DNA from: an uncultured Bacteroidales bacterium
GTDB lineage: Bacteria; Bacteroidota; Bacteroidia; Bacteroidales; F082
Length of the DNA: 7,329 bases
Reading direction: 5' to 3'
Assembly: GCA_905234765.1 (NCBI GenBank)
Contig: CAJOIF010000060.1
Location: 1 to 7,329, forward strand
Positions 4,556 through 7,329 of the stretch are shown one piece after another. Every line of letters starts with the position of its first letter. The stretch's first letter is position 1. The position numbers were made by a program, and so were the translations under genes. The notes beneath the pieces were generated by a model. That model was not told the origin of the DNA, ran no database searches, and worked only from the letters and a program-made list of their open reading frames with translations.

Positions 4556-5647
4556 ATGAATCTTCGAACTGATGAACAATTCTATAAACTCCTGCGCCTG
4601 TCACTTAGACTGACGCAGGAGTTTCCTGTTGATGTAAGCGCAGAGACATGGCGCCGATTATATCAGACGGCAGTACGCCAATCGCTTGTTGGCATTTGCT
4701 ACCAAGGCGTATGCTTGTTGCCAGAGGGCAGCAAGCCGCCTGTGGAGATTGCAATGCAGTGGGCCTGTGAGGCAGAAAGCATCCGAGGACTGAATGAACT
4801 GCTGTATCAGGAGGCGGCGCAACTGACACGGAAGTTTGCCGAGAAAGGACGCAGGACGGCGATACTGAAAGGACAGGCCAATGCGCGGCTCTATCCAGAT
4901 AAGTATGCGCGACAGCCTGGGGATATAGACATCTGGGCGGAAGGTGGACGGGAGAGCGTATTAGCACTGCTGCCCAATCACGAAAAACCGAGCTATCACC
5001 ATGTGCATTTGCCTGCCAATGAGAACGGCGTGGTGGTGGAGGTGCATTTCCGGCCATCATCGGGGAATTTCAATCCGATAACCAATCGGCGGTTGCAGCG
5101 GTGGTTAGAGCGAGAGATACTTTCGGCATCGATGGTAGAAGAGGGCTTCTGTGTGCCGTCTGTCAGGTTTGCGCTCGTGATGCAGTTGGCGCATGTGCAG
5201 CGGCATTTCTTAGCCTCAGGCCTTGGATTGCGACATGTCTGTGACTATTATTGGCTGTTGCAGAACTCAACGGCAGAAGACCTTCGTGTCGTGGCAGGAT
5301 TGCTGAAGGAATTTGGGCTGCATCATGCGGCAGGGGCGCTGATGTGGGTACTCGGTGAGGTGTTGCGGTTAGATAAAACGCTAATGCTGAGCGTTCCTGA
5401 CAGTTATCGGGGCAAGTGGATGCTGCGCGAGATGATGACGGGCGGCAATTTCGGATGGTATGCCCAGCGGCAGCAGTACGGACTTTTGCGACGGGTGTAT
5501 GAGAGCAAACGGCGGCATCTGTGGCTGATGAAGTTTGACTTATGGGAGGTGTTCTGGATGGAGATTATCTACTGGAAAACCATTGTGCAGACGCTGCCTA
5601 CACGCATCAGGTACAGGACATTATCATTAAGAGACATTCCTAGATGA
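4556..5647 (+). CDS. Nucleotidyltransferase-fold protein of the NTP_transf_5 type
   Basis: The product is 363 residues long if started at 4556 (MNLRTDEQF), which is preferred because family members usually begin close to such a segment and GGTGAGG lies upstream; an in-frame ATG at 4526 would add 10 residues. The core reads LKGQANARLYP (about 104-114) and then the nucleotidyltransferase signature PGDIDIW, with G122-D123-x-D125. A VVVEVHFR strand with E162 could be the third acidic residue. Further on, GLGLRHVCDYYWLL (about 222-235) is typical of this helical family tail. Members are found in lasso-peptide and other modified-peptide clusters and are thought to transfer nucleotide or phosphate groups; the substrate here is unknown. 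The protein is cytoplasmic. The stop overlaps the next start as ATGA, so it is the first gene of the operon. Its base composition is balanced, unlike the cargo genes. Confidence 0.82.
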   Translation: MNLRTDEQFYKLLRLSLRLTQEFPVDVSAETWRRLYQTAVRQSLVGICYQGVCLLPEGSKPPVEIAMQWACEAESIRGLNELLYQEAAQLTRKFAEKGRRTAILKGQANARLYPDKYARQPGDIDIWAEGGRESVLALLPNHEKPSYHHVHLPANENGVVVEVHFRPSSGNFNPITNRRLQRWLEREILSASMVEEGFCVPSVRFALVMQLAHVQRHFLASGLGLRHVCDYYWLLQNSTAEDLRVVAGLLKEFGLHHAAGALMWVLGEVLRLDKTLMLSVPDSYRGKWMLREMMTGGNFGWYAQRQQYGLLRRVYESKRRHLWLMKFDLWEVFWMEIIYWKTIVQTLPTRIRYRTLSLRDIPR

Positions 5648-6489
5648 AAGAGACAAGATTTTATGAGGTGGCGGGACATCGGTTCTGCGTGAGTGGCGAG
5701 GAAGAAGGCTTGGCCAACTATGAGCCGTTTGCCTGTGCTGACGGTGAGACTGTGTTTGCCTTAGACGTAGAAAATGGTGATGCTCCTGAATATGTCGAGG
5801 AAATGCGACAGGAGGATGAGGGACAGACGATTATCTGCGGACATACGGCTGCAGGTGAAGCGGTCTTTGAATTTCATTGGTGGGGCGTAATGGCAGGCTG
5901 GCTCGTCTGCTCGGACGACTATAGTCAGGGACGACTCATCACAACGGGCAAGCATGAGAAAATGGCTATTGACAATGCACTGATGATTATGTTCGCCCTG
6001 GCGACGGCTGATAAGGGTACGGTGCTGTTCCATGCGGCAGTGGTGAGTTATAAGAATAAAGGATATATGTTCTTAGGCCCAAGCGGCACGGGGAAGAGCA
6101 CGCACGCCAGTCTGTGGCAGCGGTATATAGCGGGCACGGCATTGGTAAACGATGATAACCCGGTGGTGCGTATCAGCGAGGATGATACAGCGACGGTCTA
6201 TGGCTCGCCTTGGAGCGGCAAGACTCCTTGCTATCGCAGCGTGCATTACCCATTGGGCGGTATCGTCTTGCTGAGTCAGGCACCATATAATAAGATTGAA
6301 CGTCTGAACGGCATCTATGCGTATGCGGCTCTGATGGAGAGCATCAGCGGCAAACGCTGGGATGAGCGCATAGCCGACGGTCTGCACCAGACGGAGAACG
6401 CGTTGGCATCTTCTATCCCCGTTTGGCATCTGGAATGTCTGCCCGACGAAGAGGCGGCGAAACTGTGTAACGAAACCATTACGCAATGA
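5644..6489 (+). CDS. HPr kinase-like P-loop protein
   Basis: The product has 281 residues. Family features in order are LFHAAVV (128-134), the Walker A loop GPSGTGKST (145-153), NDDNPVV (169-175) as the Walker B-like acidic stretch, and GSPWSGK (187-193). All match the kinase-like domain related to the C-terminal half of HPr kinase/phosphorylase. The N-terminal 120 residues are a variable acidic and beta-rich part. No bacterial HPr partner is implied: such proteins occur in peptide-modification clusters, where lasso-peptide kinases of this fold phosphorylate the peptide. Phosphorylation of a peptide or protein is therefore plausible but unproven. The start is fixed by the 4-nt ATGA overlap with the preceding gene, and its own stop overlaps the next start in the same way. 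Confidence 0.85.
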   Translation: MKETRFYEVAGHRFCVSGEEEGLANYEPFACADGETVFALDVENGDAPEYVEEMRQEDEGQTIICGHTAAGEAVFEFHWWGVMAGWLVCSDDYSQGRLITTGKHEKMAIDNALMIMFALATADKGTVLFHAAVVSYKNKGYMFLGPSGTGKSTHASLWQRYIAGTALVNDDNPVVRISEDDTATVYGSPWSGKTPCYRSVHYPLGGIVLLSQAPYNKIERLNGIYAYAALMESISGKRWDERIADGLHQTENALASSIPVWHLECLPDEEAAKLCNETITQ

Positions 6490-6911
6490 CCGACAATGAG
6501 ATCATAGAGGAAGCTGTCAGACTGGTGAGGGAAGGCGTGAGCGTGACGTTGCCCGTGAATGGCAACAGCATGCTGCCGTTTATCATCGGGGGCAAGGAGA
6601 GTGTGATTTTGCAACAACCAGAATTGCCGAAAGTCGGTGGCGTGGTGCTGGCATGGGCTGACGGCTATCGGTATGTGGTGCATCGCATCGTCCGCATCGA
6701 TGGTGAACGGGTCACACTGATGGGCGACGGCAATCTGATGGGTACGGAACATTGTCTGATTGGTGACATCAAGGCTCGTGTGACACATGTGGTGGATGCG
6801 AAGGGGCGTACACATTATTTATATAAAGGGTGGCGGAAGCTGGCTGCAAAGGTGTGGTTCTGGCTGCGCCCCGTGAGAAGATATTTATTAGCAATATACA
6901 GACGATTATGA
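6486..6911 (+). CDS. S24/S26-family peptidase-like protein (Ser-His type)
   Basis: The product has 141 residues. GNSMLPF (26-32) carries the nucleophile serine S28 of signal-peptidase-like enzymes. YVVHRIVRIDG (63-73) places a histidine, H66, where bacterial signal peptidase I has lysine. MGDGN (79-83) is the conserved Gly-Asp box. A Ser-His pair is the arrangement known from archaeal and eukaryotic (Sec11) signal peptidases. There is no N-terminal membrane anchor. The C-terminal 24 residues (118-141) are basic and hydrophobic and may associate with the membrane. In this cluster it could cleave a leader peptide, which is inference. It is translationally coupled on both sides by ATGA overlaps. 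Confidence 0.8.
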   Translation: MTDNEIIEEAVRLVREGVSVTLPVNGNSMLPFIIGGKESVILQQPELPKVGGVVLAWADGYRYVVHRIVRIDGERVTLMGDGNLMGTEHCLIGDIKARVTHVVDAKGRTHYLYKGWRKLAAKVWFWLRPVRRYLLAIYRRL

Positions 6912-7177
6912 GACTGAAGAAAGGATTTGTGCTGCGCGAAGTGTGCGGCGAACGTGTGATTATGGGTGAGGGCCTCGGTGCCATTAACTTCGGTAAACTG
7001 CTGGCTCTGAACGAGACGGCGGCATGGTTGTGGCAGCAGGCTCAGGCAATGGGTGACTTCACCGTCGAGGCGCTGGCTGAAAAGCTCTGCGCGGAATACG
7101 ACGTGACGGCTGACGAGGCCAAGGCCGACGTGAAGGAGATGATAGCCGAATGGCAGAAAGTAGATGTGGTGGAATGA
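6908..7177 (+). CDS. PqqD-like peptide-recognition protein (RRE)
   Basis: The product has 89 residues. LREVCGERVIMGEG (9-22), INFGKLLALNETAAWLW (26-42) and FTVEALAEKLCAEYDVTADEAKADV (51-75) follow the PqqD family pattern of an N-terminal three-strand sheet followed by helices, including the NxTAxxLW core. Proteins of this family (RiPP recognition elements) bind the leader of a peptide substrate and present it to modifying enzymes. The ATG at 6908 is chosen because it aligns with the family start and overlaps the previous stop as ATGA. An earlier in-frame ATG at 6830 would add 26 residues that overlap the preceding gene and do not resemble the family. The length is normal. Confidence 0.88.
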   Translation: MRLKKGFVLREVCGERVIMGEGLGAINFGKLLALNETAAWLWQQAQAMGDFTVEALAEKLCAEYDVTADEAKADVKEMIAEWQKVDVVE

Positions 7178-7329
7178 GATATCTCGCATGGCTGTGGCGT
7201 AACTCCATGGGCATCCGCTGGAATACGGTGGTGCGCATCGTGGCAGGCATCGGGCAGGTGGTGCTTGGTCTGCTGATGGTGTGGCTCAGCAAGCGGTTCA
7301 TTGACGAGACCATCCGCACGGGAACGGCT
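7174..7329 (+). CDS. ABC exporter, N-terminal fragment (runs off the window)
   Basis: Fifty-two residues are visible from the ATG at 7174, which overlaps the PqqD-like gene stop as ATGA. A basic N-terminus (RYLAWLWRNSMGIRW) leads into a hydrophobic first membrane helix (about 19-38) and then LSKRFIDETI, the pattern at the start of type I ABC exporters with fused ATPase domain. The ATPase part is outside the window. Context suggests export of the product made by the upstream genes, as in lasso-peptide and related clusters. The assignment rests on a short stretch. Confidence 0.65.
   Translation, partial: MRYLAWLWRNSMGIRWNTVVRIVAGIGQVVLGLLMVWLSKRFIDETIRTGTA

Noticed and set aside
6830..6907. 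Upstream start for the PqqD-like gene
   Set aside because: It overlaps the peptidase gene by 82 nt and adds residues with no family resemblance. The ATG at 6908 gives the standard PqqD start and the same ATGA junction as the other operon genes.
4605..7189. Several long - strand open frames opposite the operon
   Set aside because: They lie antisense to clearly recognised genes, are rich in His, Arg, Ser and Pro as expected of shadow frames in this codon usage, and show no family motifs.

Overview
The window looks like a chromosomal stretch of a member of the Bacteroidota, most likely a Prevotella/Segatella-type gut or rumen bacterium. The main reason is that the promoters match the Bacteroidota consensus (-33 TTTG, -7 TAnnTTTG) rather than -35/-10 boxes. 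The orphan LytTR regulator and the PqqD / HPr-kinase-like / nucleotidyltransferase / S26-like gene set also fit this group. No database search was possible, so the taxonomy is inference.

Left and middle (1-4276) is an accessory island made of repeated modules. A gene tail on the + strand ends at 63. A stand-alone LytTR DNA-binding protein is encoded on the - strand (740-303). Three AT-rich + strand cargo genes follow: 1100-1876, 2343-3110 and 3639-4211. Each is preceded by a near-identical control segment consisting of two TCATGTAA-like half-sites 21 bp apart (typical LytTR operator geometry), then TTTG, a 20-bp spacer and TAnnTTTG. The LytTR gene has the same arrangement on its own strand. 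Related GC-rich hairpin terminators lie at 247-300, 2041-2090 and 3290-3350. The second module keeps a deleted, frameshifted remnant of a LytTR gene, and the third holds scraps of another - strand gene. The simplest reading is a regulator with one autoregulated promoter and three cargo slots under the same control, built by duplicating the regulator-promoter block and exchanging cargo between conserved flanks. Cargo 2 has a HExxH zinc-protease motif and cargo 3 an exact JAMM metal-binding motif; cargo 1 is unrecognised. This LytTR-plus-cargo array is the best candidate for an undescribed system here.

A perfect 12-bp stem terminator (4238-4266) closes the island. It also sits just past the stop of a 54-residue - strand ORF (4438-4274).

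The right part (4469-7329) is a compact + strand operon with balanced base composition. It encodes a nucleotidyltransferase-fold protein, an HPr-kinase-like protein, an S24/S26-like peptidase with a Ser-His arrangement, a PqqD-like peptide-binding protein and the start of an ABC exporter. All four junctions are ATGA overlaps. The set resembles the accessory, leader-recognition and export genes of ribosomally made, modified peptide (RiPP, e.g. lasso peptide) clusters, but no precursor or cyclase is certain in this window.
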